The notes under the pieces are model-generated. The model worked only from the letters and a program-made list of their open reading frames with translations. It searched no databases and had not been told where the DNA came from. Position numbers and translations under genes: made by a program. 64,000 nt of DNA from assembly GCA_934623575.1 (NCBI GenBank), contig CAKTVL010000004.1:30390-94389 (forward strand). Reading direction: 5' to 3'. Source of the stretch: an uncultured Oscillospiraceae bacterium. GTDB lineage: Bacteria; Bacillota; Clostridia; Oscillospirales; Oscillospiraceae. Of the stretch, positions 53,140-61,429 are shown piece by piece (position 1 is the stretch's first letter; every line of letters starts with the position of its first letter).

Positions 53140-53436
53140 AGGGGCCTCGCTTTCTGTACAAAATGGATAAAATAATCGCTGTGATTTCTCAATATATCAC
53201 AAACGCCATTGGCTTTCAATCTCCTGTTTGTAAACTTTTTGACAATGCTGCCGTCGCCGCTGTTAAGAAATTTGTACGTCATTAGTTTTATTCATGCCGC
53301 GTTCGATAATCGTCATTTCCGAAAAGTCGAAATAAATGGTACCCTATATATAGCAAGCCGCGGCGCGCTCCCGCGCGGAACGGCGGCAGCGCTTCGCACA
53401 CGGCGAGGCGGGAACAAGAGAGGAATGAAAAGCAAA
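53140..53436. other. Divergent regulatory region LysR/brnQ
   Basis: 297 bp, AT-rich. Contains AT-rich promoter-like sequence around 53160-53200 and TATATA at 53347-53352. TCATTTCCGAAAAGT resembles a weak CodY box (10 of 15 positions). No coding sequence is convincing, although the brnQ frame stays open through it. Confidence 0.45.
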
Positions 53437-54765
53437 ATGAGAGGAAACGAGAAGAGAAGGACCACCATCGACGTGGTCGTGGTGGGGTTCGCGCTGTTCT
53501 CCATGTTTTTTGGCGCGGGCAATGTGATATTCCCGCCGTTTTTGGGCATGGAATCCGGCAGCAGCTGGCTGGAGGGCTTCGCCGCGTACTTCATCGCGGA
53601 CATCGGCTTGGCCATGATGTGCATGTTCGCCCTGCTGCGCGTGGGCAGCAGCGAGCAGGTGCTGCAGCGGGTGGGCAAGGTGCCCTCCGAGATCCTGATG
53701 TGCGCCATCATTCTGTGCATCGGCCCCATGGTGGCCATCCCCCGCACCAGCGCCAGCACCTATGAAATGGCCATCGCCCCCAATCTCTCCGGCGTGTCGC
53801 CGATCCTGTTCTCCGTGGTGTTTTTCGCGGTGATCCTGGCCCTGTGCATCAAGGAGTCCGCCGTGGTGGACATCGTGGGCAAGGTGCTGACGCCCCTGCT
53901 GCTGGTGGGCCTGTTCGCCATCATCATCAAGGGCGTGGTGACGCCGCTGGGCGCCGTTACCGCCCCGCCGCAGATCGACAACGTGGCCGTGACGGGCATC
54001 AAGGCCGGCTACCAGACCATGGACGCGCTGGCGGCGCTGCCCTTCGGTATCATCATCCTGCAGAGCGTGACCAGCAAGGGCTATGCCCGGGGCAAAAGCC
54101 AGTTCCGCGTGGTCGGCGGCGCGGCGCTGCTGGCGGGCGTGCTGCTGCTGGCGGTGTATATGGGCCTGGCCTATCTGGGGGCCACGGTGTCCGCCCAGTA
54201 CGACAGCAGCATCGGCCGTGCGGCGCTGATCATGGCCATTGTGGAGTCCCTGATGGGCAAGGCGGGCATGGTGCTCTTCGGCGTGGTGGTGGGCCTGGCC
54301 TGCGTGACCACCGCCGTGGCGCTGACCAGCTCCGCGGCCGCGTACTTCGCCGAGCTGTGCCGCGGCAAGGTGGATTATAAGGTATTTGTGGTGCTGATCT
54401 GCGTGTTCAGCGCCGTGGTATCCAACCTGGGGCTGGACCGCATCGTGGCGGTGGCCGCGCCGGTGCTGGATATAGTATACCCGCCGGCGCTGGTGCTTAT
54501 CTGCATCTCGCTGGTGATCCCCAAGGTGCATGACTTCGTCAGCCGCGGCGCCGCAGCCGGCGCGCTGCTGACCAGTGTGCTGTGCACGCTGCACACCTAC
54601 GGCGTGTCCATCCCGCTGGTGGAGGCGCTGCCGCTGTATGACCTGGGCCTCAGCTGGTTGCTGCCTGCGGCGGTGTTCGGCCTAGCGGCGCAGCTGCTGA
54701 CGCTGCTGCCCGGCGTCCGCAGGGCGGAGGATCGGTCCGCCCGCCGGGCGGACGGCAGAAGCTGA
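53437..54765 (+). CDS. brnQ: Branched-chain amino acid carrier (BrnQ/LIVCS family)
   Basis: 442 residues from ATG 53437 (AGAGG 13 nt before; ATG 53425 is the alternative). Twelve membrane helices; VVVVGFALFSMFFGAGNVIFP is split over residues about 13-33, and the family motif is clear. Cation-coupled import of leucine, isoleucine and valine. Divergent LysR could regulate it. Confidence 0.92.
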   Translation: MRGNEKRRTTIDVVVVGFALFSMFFGAGNVIFPPFLGMESGSSWLEGFAAYFIADIGLAMMCMFALLRVGSSEQVLQRVGKVPSEILMCAIILCIGPMVAIPRTSASTYEMAIAPNLSGVSPILFSVVFFAVILALCIKESAVVDIVGKVLTPLLLVGLFAIIIKGVVTPLGAVTAPPQIDNVAVTGIKAGYQTMDALAALPFGIIILQSVTSKGYARGKSQFRVVGGAALLAGVLLLAVYMGLAYLGATVSAQYDSSIGRAALIMAIVESLMGKAGMVLFGVVVGLACVTTAVALTSSAAAYFAELCRGKVDYKVFVVLICVFSAVVSNLGLDRIVAVAAPVLDIVYPPALVLICISLVIPKVHDFVSRGAAAGALLTSVLCTLHTYGVSIPLVEALPLYDLGLSWLLPAAVFGLAAQLLTLLPGVRRAEDRSARRADGRS

Positions 54766-54781
54766 TATTCGCTTTCTTCCG

Positions 54782-54810
54782 GGGCGGGGCCGCGGCCCCG
54801 CCCTTTCTCT
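54782..54810 (+). terminator. Terminator after brnQ
   Basis: 10-bp stem GGGCGGGGCC / GGCCCCGCCC, loop GC, then TTTCTCTC. Confidence 0.75.
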
Positions 54811-54943
54811 CCCTTTGGTGACGATTTGACACATTTTGGTGCAATTTAGTGCATTTTGGCGATTCTTCTGCGATCAGGTATCATTTTGTCCCGATCTATC
54901 CCCGTTTAGCACCGCTTTTTCCGCTGGTTTGCGGCGGCGGGGC

Positions 54944-54973
54944 TTGACAGAGACGGGGCTTTTGCCGTACAAT
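54944..54973 (+). promoter_or_regulatory. Promoter of the TM1266-ABC operon
   Basis: TTGACA (54944-54949), 18-bp spacer, TACAAT (54968-54973). Confidence 0.75.
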
Positions 54974-55123
54974 ACCCATGCTGCTGACGTCGAAAGTGCG
55001 CTTGAGACGGAAGATGCGTACCATAGTTTTTGCGCCCGCTCAGCGGGCGCTGCGGTCGTGTCGCGGTGGCGGTGCGGCTTTTTTATTTTGCCGCGAAACC
55101 GTTGAAAACAGGAGGTTTTTTGC

Positions 55124-55387
55124 ATGGAGACACGGGTGGCGCTGATCGGCATCATCGTGGAGGACGAGTCGTCGGTGGCGGCGCTGAACGAGCTGCTGCA
55201 CGGCTATGGGCAGTATATCATCGGGCGGATGGGCGTGCCCTATCGGAAGCGGGGCGTGAACATCATTTCAGTGGTGCTGGACGCGCCGCAGGACGCCATC
55301 TCCGCCCTCAGCGGAAAGATCGGACGGCTGCACGGCGTCAGCGCCAAGACGCAGTATTCCAACGTTATCACACGGGCGGAGGCATGA
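55124..55387 (+). CDS. TM1266-family protein (iron-only hydrogenase system regulator-like)
   Basis: 87 residues after AGGAGG. RVALIGIIVEDESSVAALNE, GRMGVPYRKRGVNIISVVLD and the ACT-like alternation of strands and helices match the TM1266 family, commonly annotated as a putative regulator of iron-only hydrogenase systems. No hydrogenase gene is in the window; here it precedes an ABC importer. Confidence 0.85.
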   Translation: METRVALIGIIVEDESSVAALNELLHGYGQYIIGRMGVPYRKRGVNIISVVLDAPQDAISALSGKIGRLHGVSAKTQYSNVITRAEA

Positions 55388-55399
55388 ATCGTATTCAAA

Positions 55400-55500
55400 T
55401 CGGCGCAGAAATCGTGCATAAAGATGCAGAACAAGAAGCGGACAACAACATAGAACAACGCAGAAAGGCATAGAAAAGCCGCAGAACGGGCCAAAAGGCC
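55400..55500 (+). repeat. Phased AGAA element with head and hairpin (copy C)
   Basis: Head GACAACAACATAGAA (55441-55455), AGAA at 55452, 55462, 55472 and 55483, and GGCC-aaaa-GGCC hairpin (55489-55500). It fills most of the gap between the TM1266 and binding-protein genes. Confidence 0.5.
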
Positions 55501-55540
55501 GTGCGCGGCGGAAAATTATACACTGGAAAGGAACAGAAGC

Positions 55541-56548
55541 ATGAAAAAGATCATTTCCCTGCTGCTGGCCATGGTGCTGGCAGTGTCGCTGGCGGCCTGC
55601 GGGCAGAAAACGGCGGCGGACGACACGACGGAAAACGACACCCCGGCGGAGCGGGTGACCATACGGCTGGGCGGGCTGAAGGGCCCCACCTCCATGGGCA
55701 TGGTGAAGCTGCTGGACGATGCGGAGAACGGCGGAGGGCAGAACGACTACACCTTCACCATGGCGGCCAGCGCCAATGAGCTGACGCCGCAGCTGGTGCA
55801 GGGCGAGCTGGACGTGCTGGCGGTGCCGGCCAACGTGGCGGCCATCCTGTACAACCAGACGGAGGGCGGCGTGGTGACGCTGGCCGCCGGGACGCTGGGC
55901 GTGCTGTACATCGTGGAAAAGGGCGGCGAGACGGTGACGGACATCACATCCCTGAACGGAAAGACCATCTACGCCACCGGCAAGGGCGCCACGCCGGAGT
56001 ACGCGCTGACATACCTGCTGGCCCAGCACGGGCTGACCCTGGGCGAGGACGTGCAGGTGGAGTGGAAGAGCGAGCCCACGGAGATCGTGGCGCAGATGGC
56101 CCAGGAGGACAGCGCCGTGGCCATGCTGCCCCAGCCCTTCGTCACCGTGGCCATGGGCCAGGTGGAGGGCCTGCGGGTGGCGCTGGACCTGAACGCGGCG
56201 TGGGACGCGCTGGACAACGGCAGCCGGCTCATCACGTCGGTGCTGGTGGCCCGGAAGGAATTCGCCGATGCGCACCCGGCGGCGCTGGCGGCGTTTTTGG
56301 AGGATTACAGTGCCAGCACGGACTACGCCAACAGCGACCCGGGGGGCGCGGCGGTGCTGGTGGAGAAGTACGGCATCGTCAAGGCGGCGGTGGCGGAAAA
56401 GGCGCTGCCCCAGTGCAACCTGGTGTGCATCACAGGGATGGACATGAAGGTGGCGGTCAGCGGCTATTTGCAGACGCTGTATGACCTGAAGCCGGAGGCC
56501 GTGGGCGGCACTATGCCCGCCGACGCATTCTATTGGATGGGCGCATGA
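55541..56548 (+). CDS. ABC transporter substrate-binding lipoprotein (SsuA/THI5-like)
   Basis: 335 residues. Signal peptide with lipobox SLAAC; GGLKGPTSMGMVKLL, ELDVLAVPANVAAILYN and LNGKTIYATGKGATPEYAL are typical of NMT1/THI5-like binding proteins for thiamine precursors, sulfonates and similar small anions. Exact ligand unknown. First of three transporter genes. Confidence 0.9.
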   Translation: MKKIISLLLAMVLAVSLAACGQKTAADDTTENDTPAERVTIRLGGLKGPTSMGMVKLLDDAENGGGQNDYTFTMAASANELTPQLVQGELDVLAVPANVAAILYNQTEGGVVTLAAGTLGVLYIVEKGGETVTDITSLNGKTIYATGKGATPEYALTYLLAQHGLTLGEDVQVEWKSEPTEIVAQMAQEDSAVAMLPQPFVTVAMGQVEGLRVALDLNAAWDALDNGSRLITSVLVARKEFADAHPAALAAFLEDYSASTDYANSDPGGAAVLVEKYGIVKAAVAEKALPQCNLVCITGMDMKVAVSGYLQTLYDLKPEAVGGTMPADAFYWMGA

Positions 56549-57321
56549 GCGCACCGGCAGACGGAAAAGGAAAGACCTGGCAGCGCGTGGGCGCGTCGGT
56601 GCTGGCGCTGGCGGTGTGGCAGGGGGTGTCCTGGGCGGTAGGCTCAGCGCTGCTGCTGCCCTCGCCGGTGCGGGTGCTGGGACGGCTGGCGGCGCTGGCG
56701 GTCACGGCGGGATTCTGGCGGGCCATCCTGTTCAGCTCCTGCCGCATCGCCGGGGGCTTCGCCCTGGCGCTGGTGCTGGCGGCGGCGCTGGCGCTGGCGG
56801 CGGGACGCTGGCCGGTGGTGGACGTGCTGCTGCGGCCCTATGTGCTGGCCATCAAGGCGGTGCCGGTGGCGTCGTTCATCATCCTGACGCTGATCTGGAT
56901 GAAGGCGGCGGCGCTGCCGCTGTTCATCTCATTTCTGATGGTATTCCCCCTGCTGTACACCAACATACTGGCGGGGCTGCGCAGCGCGGACGCGGCGCTG
57001 CTGGAGATGGCCCGGGTGTTCCGGGTGCCCTGGCGGCGGCAGCTGCGGGGGATCTATCTGCCGGCGGTGGAGCCGTTTCTGCTGGCGGGCTGCGCCACAG
57101 CGCTGGGCATGAGCTGGAAGGCCGGGGTGGCGGCGGAGGTCATCGGCGTGGTGGCCGGGTCGCTGGGCGAGCGGCTGTACGACGCCAAGATCTATTTGCA
57201 GACCGCCGACCTTCTGGCCTGGACCGTGGTGATCGTGGCGCTGAGCGCCGCCTTTGAGCAGGCGGTACTGGCGGTGCTGCGGCGGGGGCTGCGGCGGCTG
57301 GAGAGGAGGTGCGGTGCGTGA
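56545..57321 (+). CDS. ABC transporter permease (SsuC/ThiX type)
   Basis: 258 residues from the ATG overlapping the binding-protein stop (ATGA). Six helices; the EAA loop MARVFRVPWRRQLRGIYLPA contacts the ATPase. Works with the binding protein and ATPase on either side. Confidence 0.9.
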   Translation: MSAPADGKGKTWQRVGASVLALAVWQGVSWAVGSALLLPSPVRVLGRLAALAVTAGFWRAILFSSCRIAGGFALALVLAAALALAAGRWPVVDVLLRPYVLAIKAVPVASFIILTLIWMKAAALPLFISFLMVFPLLYTNILAGLRSADAALLEMARVFRVPWRRQLRGIYLPAVEPFLLAGCATALGMSWKAGVAAEVIGVVAGSLGERLYDAKIYLQTADLLAWTVVIVALSAAFEQAVLAVLRRGLRRLERRCGA

Positions 57322-57881
57322 GAGCGGAGCACCTGTACAAGCGCTTCGGTGAAAAGGCGGTGCTGGAGGACGTGAGCCTGACGGTGCCGGAGGGGGCGGT
57401 GGTGTGCCTGATGGCGCCCTCCGGCCGGGGCAAGACCACGCTGCTGCGGTGCATCGCCGGATTGGAGATGCCGGAGGGCGGCACGGTGACGGAGGTGCCG
57501 GAGCGCATCGGGTATGTGTTCCAGGAGGACCGGCTGTGCCCGCAGCTGGACGCCGCGGAGAACGTGCGTCTGGTGACCGGGCGGGCCATGGCGGCGGAGG
57601 AGATCGCCGCGCACTTGACGGAGCTGGGGCTGGGCGGCTGCCTGGGCCAGCCGACAGAGGAGCTGTCCGGCGGACAGCGGCGGCGGGTGGCCATCGCCCG
57701 GGCGGTGTGCTGCCGGCCGGGGCTGCTGCTGCTGGACGAGCCGTTCAAGGGATTGGACGACGAGAGCCGCCGGCAGGCGGCGGCGTACATCCTGCGGCAC
57801 CGGAACGGCGCGGCGGTGCTGTGCGTCACCCATGACCGGGAGGACGCGGCGGCGCTGGGCGCGGAGATCGTGGAGATGTGA
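57318..57881 (+). CDS. ABC transporter ATP-binding protein (SsuB/ThiZ type)
   Basis: 187 residues from GTG 57318 (GAGAGGAGG 9 nt before), shorter than usual. Walker A APSGRGKTT, signature LSGGQRRRVAIARA, Walker B LLLLDEPFKGLDD and switch His in CVTHD. Starts within the permease stop. Confidence 0.9.
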   Translation: MRAEHLYKRFGEKAVLEDVSLTVPEGAVVCLMAPSGRGKTTLLRCIAGLEMPEGGTVTEVPERIGYVFQEDRLCPQLDAAENVRLVTGRAMAAEEIAAHLTELGLGGCLGQPTEELSGGQRRRVAIARAVCCRPGLLLLDEPFKGLDDESRRQAAAYILRHRNGAAVLCVTHDREDAAALGAEIVEM

Positions 57882-57911
57882 AAAAAGCACCCCCGAGGGG
57901 GTGCTTTTTTT
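57881..57911 (+). terminator. Terminator of the importer operon
   Basis: AAAAAAGCACCCCC / GGGGGTGCTTTTTT around GA, then T. Confidence 0.92.
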
Positions 57912-57945
57912 GCCTGTGGGCGCGGAGCCGTCTCTTTTTTGTGGG

Positions 57946-59202
57946 TCAGCGGGTCTGGCCGGTGCCGAGGACGACGTATTTGTAGGTGGACAGCTCGTCC
58001 AGGCCCATGGGGCCCCGGGCGTGGAGCTTCTGGGTGGAGATGCCCATCTCACAGCCCAGGCCGAACTCGCCGCCGTCGGTGAAGCGGGTGGAGGCGTTGA
58101 CGTAGACAGCGGCACTGTCGGTGCCGTTGACGAAAAGCTCCGCGTGGGCGGGGTCTTCGGTGACGATGGCCTCGCTGTGGCCGGTGGAGTGGGCCAGGAT
58201 GTGGGAGACGGCCTCCTCGGTGCTGTCCACCACCTTCACGGCCAGGATGTAATCCAGGAACTCGGTGTCGAAGTCCTTTTCGCCCGCCGGAGTGCCGGGG
58301 ATGAGGGCGGCGGCGCGGTCGTCCAGGCGCAGCTCCACCGGGATCTTGCCGGCGACGGCGCGGTCGTCCACCAGGCGCTTGCGCAGCCGGGGCAGGAAGG
58401 ACGGGGCCACGGCGCTGTGGACCAGTAGGACCTCCTCGGCGTTGCAGACGGAGGGGCGGCTGGCCTTGGCGTTTTCCACGATGGCAAGGGCCTTGTCCAG
58501 GTCGGCGTCCTCGTCCACGTAGACGTGGCAGATGCCGGTGCCGGTCTCGATGCAGGGGACGGTGGCGCCGGAGACGCAGGCGCGGATCAGCCCGGCGCCG
58601 CCCCGGGGGATCAGCAGGTCCACCAGGCCCTTGGCGGTCATGATGTCGGAAGCGGACTGGTGGGTGGTGTCGTCCACGATGTTGAGGATGTCGGGGTCGC
58701 CGCCGGCGGCGGAGATGCCGGACTTCAGGGCGGAGACGATGGCGCAGGCGGTGCGGTGGGCCTCCTTGCCGCTGCGGAGGACGCAGACGTTGCCGGACTT
58801 CAGGGCCAGGGCCGCGGCGTCGGAGGTGACGTTGGGGCGGCTCTCGTAGATGATGGAGACAAGGCCCAAGGGGACCTGCACCTTGCGGATGACCAGGCCG
58901 TTGGGGCGGCGGACCTCGCTGAGGACGCGGCCGGTGTGGTCCGGCAGGGCGGCGATGGCGCGGACGCCGTCGGCCATGGCGGAAAGGCGGGCGTGATCCA
59001 GGTGCAGGCGGTCCAGCATGACGTCGGAGATATGGCCGCGGGCGGCGGCCATGTCGGCGTCGTTGGCGGAGAGGATGGCGCCCTCGGCGGAGAGAAGGTG
59101 ATCGGCCATGGAGAGGAGCAGGCGGTTTTTGCCGCTCTCGTCCAGGGCGGAGAGGCTGTGCCGGGCGGCGCGGGTGGTTTTCAGGATGTCGATGGTAGTC
59201 AT
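57946..59202 (-). CDS. proA: Glutamate-5-semialdehyde dehydrogenase
   Basis: 418 residues, normal length. [35 protein letters not shown], and the catalytic-Cys region [11 protein letters not shown]. Second step of proline synthesis. 3 nt after proB. Confidence 0.97.
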   Translation of the reverse strand: MTTIDILKTTRAARHSLSALDESGKNRLLLSMADHLLSAEGAILSANDADMAAARGHISDVMLDRLHLDHARLSAMADGVRAIAALPDHTGRVLSEVRRPNGLVIRKVQVPLGLVSIIYESRPNVTSDAAALALKSGNVCVLRSGKEAHRTACAIVSALKSGISAAGGDPDILNIVDDTTHQSASDIMTAKGLVDLLIPRGGAGLIRACVSGATVPCIETGTGICHVYVDEDADLDKALAIVENAKASRPSVCNAEEVLLVHSAVAPSFLPRLRKRLVDDRAVAGKIPVELRLDDRAAALIPGTPAGEKDFDTEFLDYILAVKVVDSTEEAVSHILAHSTGHSEAIVTEDPAHAELFVNGTDSAAVYVNASTRFTDGGEFGLGCEMGISTQKLHARGPMGLDELSTYKYVVLGTGQTR

Positions 59203-59205
59203 GGC

Positions 59206-59988
59206 TTACTTCTCCTTTGCCAGAAATCGGGTGCCCACGGACTTGCCGGCGACGATGTCGTAGAGCAGGGCGGGCTTGGCGCCGTTGGCGATGACCATCT
59301 CACAGCCGGCGGCGGTGACGATGCAGGCGGCCTTCAGCTTGGTGGCCATGCCGCCGGTGCCCAGGGCGCTGCCGCTGCCGCCGCCCAGGGCCATGATCTC
59401 CTCGTCCACGGAGGGGACCACGGGGATGAGGCGGGCGGAGGGATCGCGGTGGGGGTCGCCGTCGTAGAGACCGTCGATGTCGCTGAGCAGGATCAGCAGA
59501 TCGGCGTTGACCGCCGCCGCCACGATGGCGGAGAGGGTGTCGTTCTCGCCGATGGTGTTCTCCACGCCCACCTCGTCGGTGGCCACGGTGTCGTTTTCGT
59601 TGATGACGGGCAGGGCGCCCAGCTCCAGCAGGCGGAAGATGGTGTTGCGCATGTTGCGGCTGCGCTGGTCGCTGTGGACATCCTCGCCGGTGAGCAGCAC
59701 CTGGGCCACGGTGTGGTTATATTCGTTGAAGAGCTTGTCGTAGGTGTACATCAGCTCGCACTGGCCCACGGCGGCGGCCGCCTGCTTGGTGGGCATGTCC
59801 TTAGGTCGCCCGGGGAGGTTCAGCTTGCCGACGCCCATGCCGATGGCGCCGGAGGAGACGAGAATGATCTGGTGGCCGGCGTTTTTCAGGTCGCTGAGGA
59901 CCTTGCAGAGCTGCTCCATCCGCTGGATGTTCAGACGCCCGGTGGCGTGGGCCAGGGTGGAGGTGCCGACTTTGACGGTGATGCGCAT
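59206..59988 (-). CDS. proB: Glutamate 5-kinase (no PUA domain)
   Basis: 260 residues. RITVKVGTSTLAHATG, LVSSGAIGMGVGKL, VINENDTVATDE, and the nucleotide loop GTGGMATKLKAA. The C-terminal PUA domain found in the longer form is absent, as in many Firmicutes. First step of proline synthesis; proC is not in the window. Confidence 0.97.
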   Translation of the reverse strand: MRITVKVGTSTLAHATGRLNIQRMEQLCKVLSDLKNAGHQIILVSSGAIGMGVGKLNLPGRPKDMPTKQAAAAVGQCELMYTYDKLFNEYNHTVAQVLLTGEDVHSDQRSRNMRNTIFRLLELGALPVINENDTVATDEVGVENTIGENDTLSAIVAAAVNADLLILLSDIDGLYDGDPHRDPSARLIPVVPSVDEEIMALGGGSGSALGTGGMATKLKAACIVTAAGCEMVIANGAKPALLYDIVAGKSVGTRFLAKEK

Positions 59989-60049
59989 GGTGAGACCTCC
60001 TTCGGGAAAGGTGGCGCCGCGCAGGGGCGGCGCGGGATAGATACAGGCT

Positions 60050-60078
60050 ATTATACTACGAAACGGCGGGGATGGAAA
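60050..60078 (-). promoter_or_regulatory. Promoter of proB-proA
   Basis: Minus strand TTTCCA (60073-60078), 17-bp spacer, TATAAT (60050-60055). Leader about 55 nt with a GC-rich hairpin (GGCGCCGCGC region). Confidence 0.65.
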
Positions 60079-60090
60079 GAAAAAATTTGC

Positions 60091-60119
60091 TTGACAGGCG
60101 CTAAGACGTATGGTAGCAT
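60091..60119 (+). promoter_or_regulatory. Promoter of the GntR-ABC operon
   Basis: TTGACA (60091-60096), 17-bp spacer, TAGCAT (60114-60119) with a TGG extension. Divergent from the proB promoter, -35 regions 13 bp apart. Confidence 0.75.
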
Positions 60120-60170
60120 AACTGTACTAACACGCATGATACACTTGCGACAGAAGGGAGCGTGGGGCGC

Positions 60171-60533
60171 ATGATCGCGCTGGACTATCGGGACAGCCGT
60201 CCGCTGTACCAGCAGGTGAAGGACAGCCTGCGGCGGATGATGCTGACGGGGCTGCTGGCGCCGGAGGAGAAGCTGCCGTCGGTGCGGAGCCTGGCCACGC
60301 AGCTGGCCATCAACCCCAACACCATACAGCGGGCGTATGCCGAGCTGGAGACGGAGGGGTATATCTACTCCGTGGCCGGGAGGGGAAGCTTTGTCTCCGC
60401 CGGGGACGGAGAGCACGCCCGGCGCATAGGAGAGCTGACGGCGCAGATCGCGCCGGCGCTGGAGGAGCTGCGGAGTCTGGGCTACACCGGGGCGCAGCTG
60501 ATGGCACTGTGGGAAGGAGGAGAGAGCAGATGA
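60171..60533 (+). CDS. GntR-family regulator (YtrA type)
   Basis: 120 residues from ATG 60171. DSRPLYQQVKDSLRRMMLTG, LPSVRSLATQLAINPNTIQRAY and EGYIYSVAGRGSFV form the winged helix; the short tail is typical of YtrA regulators that control the ABC genes behind them. Stop overlaps the ATPase start. Confidence 0.93.
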   Translation: MIALDYRDSRPLYQQVKDSLRRMMLTGLLAPEEKLPSVRSLATQLAINPNTIQRAYAELETEGYIYSVAGRGSFVSAGDGEHARRIGELTAQIAPALEELRSLGYTGAQLMALWEGGESR

Positions 60534-61429
60534 TCCAGGTGAAAAACGTCGTCAAGCGCTTTGAGGGTTTCCGGGCGCTGGACGACCTGACCATGACGGT
60601 GCCCAAGGGTGCGGTGTATGGACTGGTGGGCCCCAACGGCGCGGGCAAGTCCACCATCATCCGCCATCTGGCGGGCATCTACCGGCAGGACAGCGGCGAG
60701 GTGCTGGTGGACGGACAGCCGGTGTATGAGAACAACGAGGTGAAGCGCCGGATGGCCGTCATCGGCGACGACTGGTACTACTTCCCCCAGGCGGGGATAC
60801 GGGAGATGGCGAAATTCTACGCCGGGATGTATCCCCAGTTCAGCTGGGAACGGTATGAGAAGCTGAAGGCGGTATTCCCGCTGGACGAGAAGCTGATGCT
60901 GCGGCGGATGTCCAAGGGCATGCAGAAGCAAGCGGCCTTCTGGCTGACGGTGTGCTGCATGCCGGAGTATCTGATCCTGGACGAGCCGGTGGACGGCCTG
61001 GACCCGGTGATGCGGCGGCAGGTGTGGTCGCTGCTGCTGGGGGATGTGGCCGAGCGGGGCACCACGGTGCTGGTGTCCAGCCACAACCTGCGGGAGCTGG
61101 AGGACGTGTGCGACCACGTGGGCATCCTGAACCACGGCAAGGTGCTGCTGGAGCGGAGCCTAAGCGACCTGCAGGACAACACGGTGAAATTGCAGGTGGC
61201 CTATCAGGGCGTGACCGAGCCGCCGCTGCCGGCGGAGCTGAACATCCTGCACCGCAGCCATGTGGGGCGGGTATATACCTACATCGTGCGGGGGAACAGT
61301 CAGGACATCCTGCGCCGGATGCAGATCACCGAGCCGGTGCTGCTGGAATCCATTCCGCTGACGCTGGAGGAGATATTCATTTACGAGCTGGGAGGTGTGG
61401 ACTATGCCGCAAAAGACATCCTTCTGTAA
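60530..61429 (+). CDS. ABC transporter ATP-binding protein (YtrB type)
   Basis: 299 residues from ATG 60530 (ATGA overlap). Walker A GPNGAGKST, degenerate signature MSKGMQKQAAF, Walker B LILDEPVDGLD, switch His in VSSHN. The MSKGM signature is common in this regulator-linked export family. Acts with the permease downstream. Confidence 0.93.
   Translation: MIQVKNVVKRFEGFRALDDLTMTVPKGAVYGLVGPNGAGKSTIIRHLAGIYRQDSGEVLVDGQPVYENNEVKRRMAVIGDDWYYFPQAGIREMAKFYAGMYPQFSWERYEKLKAVFPLDEKLMLRRMSKGMQKQAAFWLTVCCMPEYLILDEPVDGLDPVMRRQVWSLLLGDVAERGTTVLVSSHNLRELEDVCDHVGILNHGKVLLERSLSDLQDNTVKLQVAYQGVTEPPLPAELNILHRSHVGRVYTYIVRGNSQDILRRMQITEPVLLESIPLTLEEIFIYELGGVDYAAKDILL

Larger units (their letters stand above)
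54766..55123 (+). other. Intergenic region: terminator, promoter and structured leader
   Basis: 358 bp without a gene. It holds the brnQ terminator (54782-54810), AT-rich DNA with repeated gcattttggcg-like words, the promoter at 54944-54973 and a leader of about 145 nt. The leader contains the perfect hairpin GCGCCCGCT-c-AGCGGGCGC (about 55033-55051) and GCGGC-TTTTTTATTTT-GCCGC near 55076-55096, just before the ribosome site. Confidence 0.6.

Noticed and set aside
53344..53352. TATATA as brnQ -10
   Set aside because: No -35 at an acceptable distance; only noted as AT-rich promoter-like sequence.
54836..55105. 89-codon open frame in the leader of the TM1266 operon
   Set aside because: It spans promoter and hairpins and has no ribosome site.
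54974..55123. TPP riboswitch before the THI5-like importer
   Set aside because: The conserved CTGAGA and ACCTGAT-type cores of the THI box are absent.
55384..55473. 29-codon frame overlapping the TM1266 stop
   Set aside because: GGAGG is only 1 nt from the ATG and the sequence is the phased AGAA element, so coding is unlikely.
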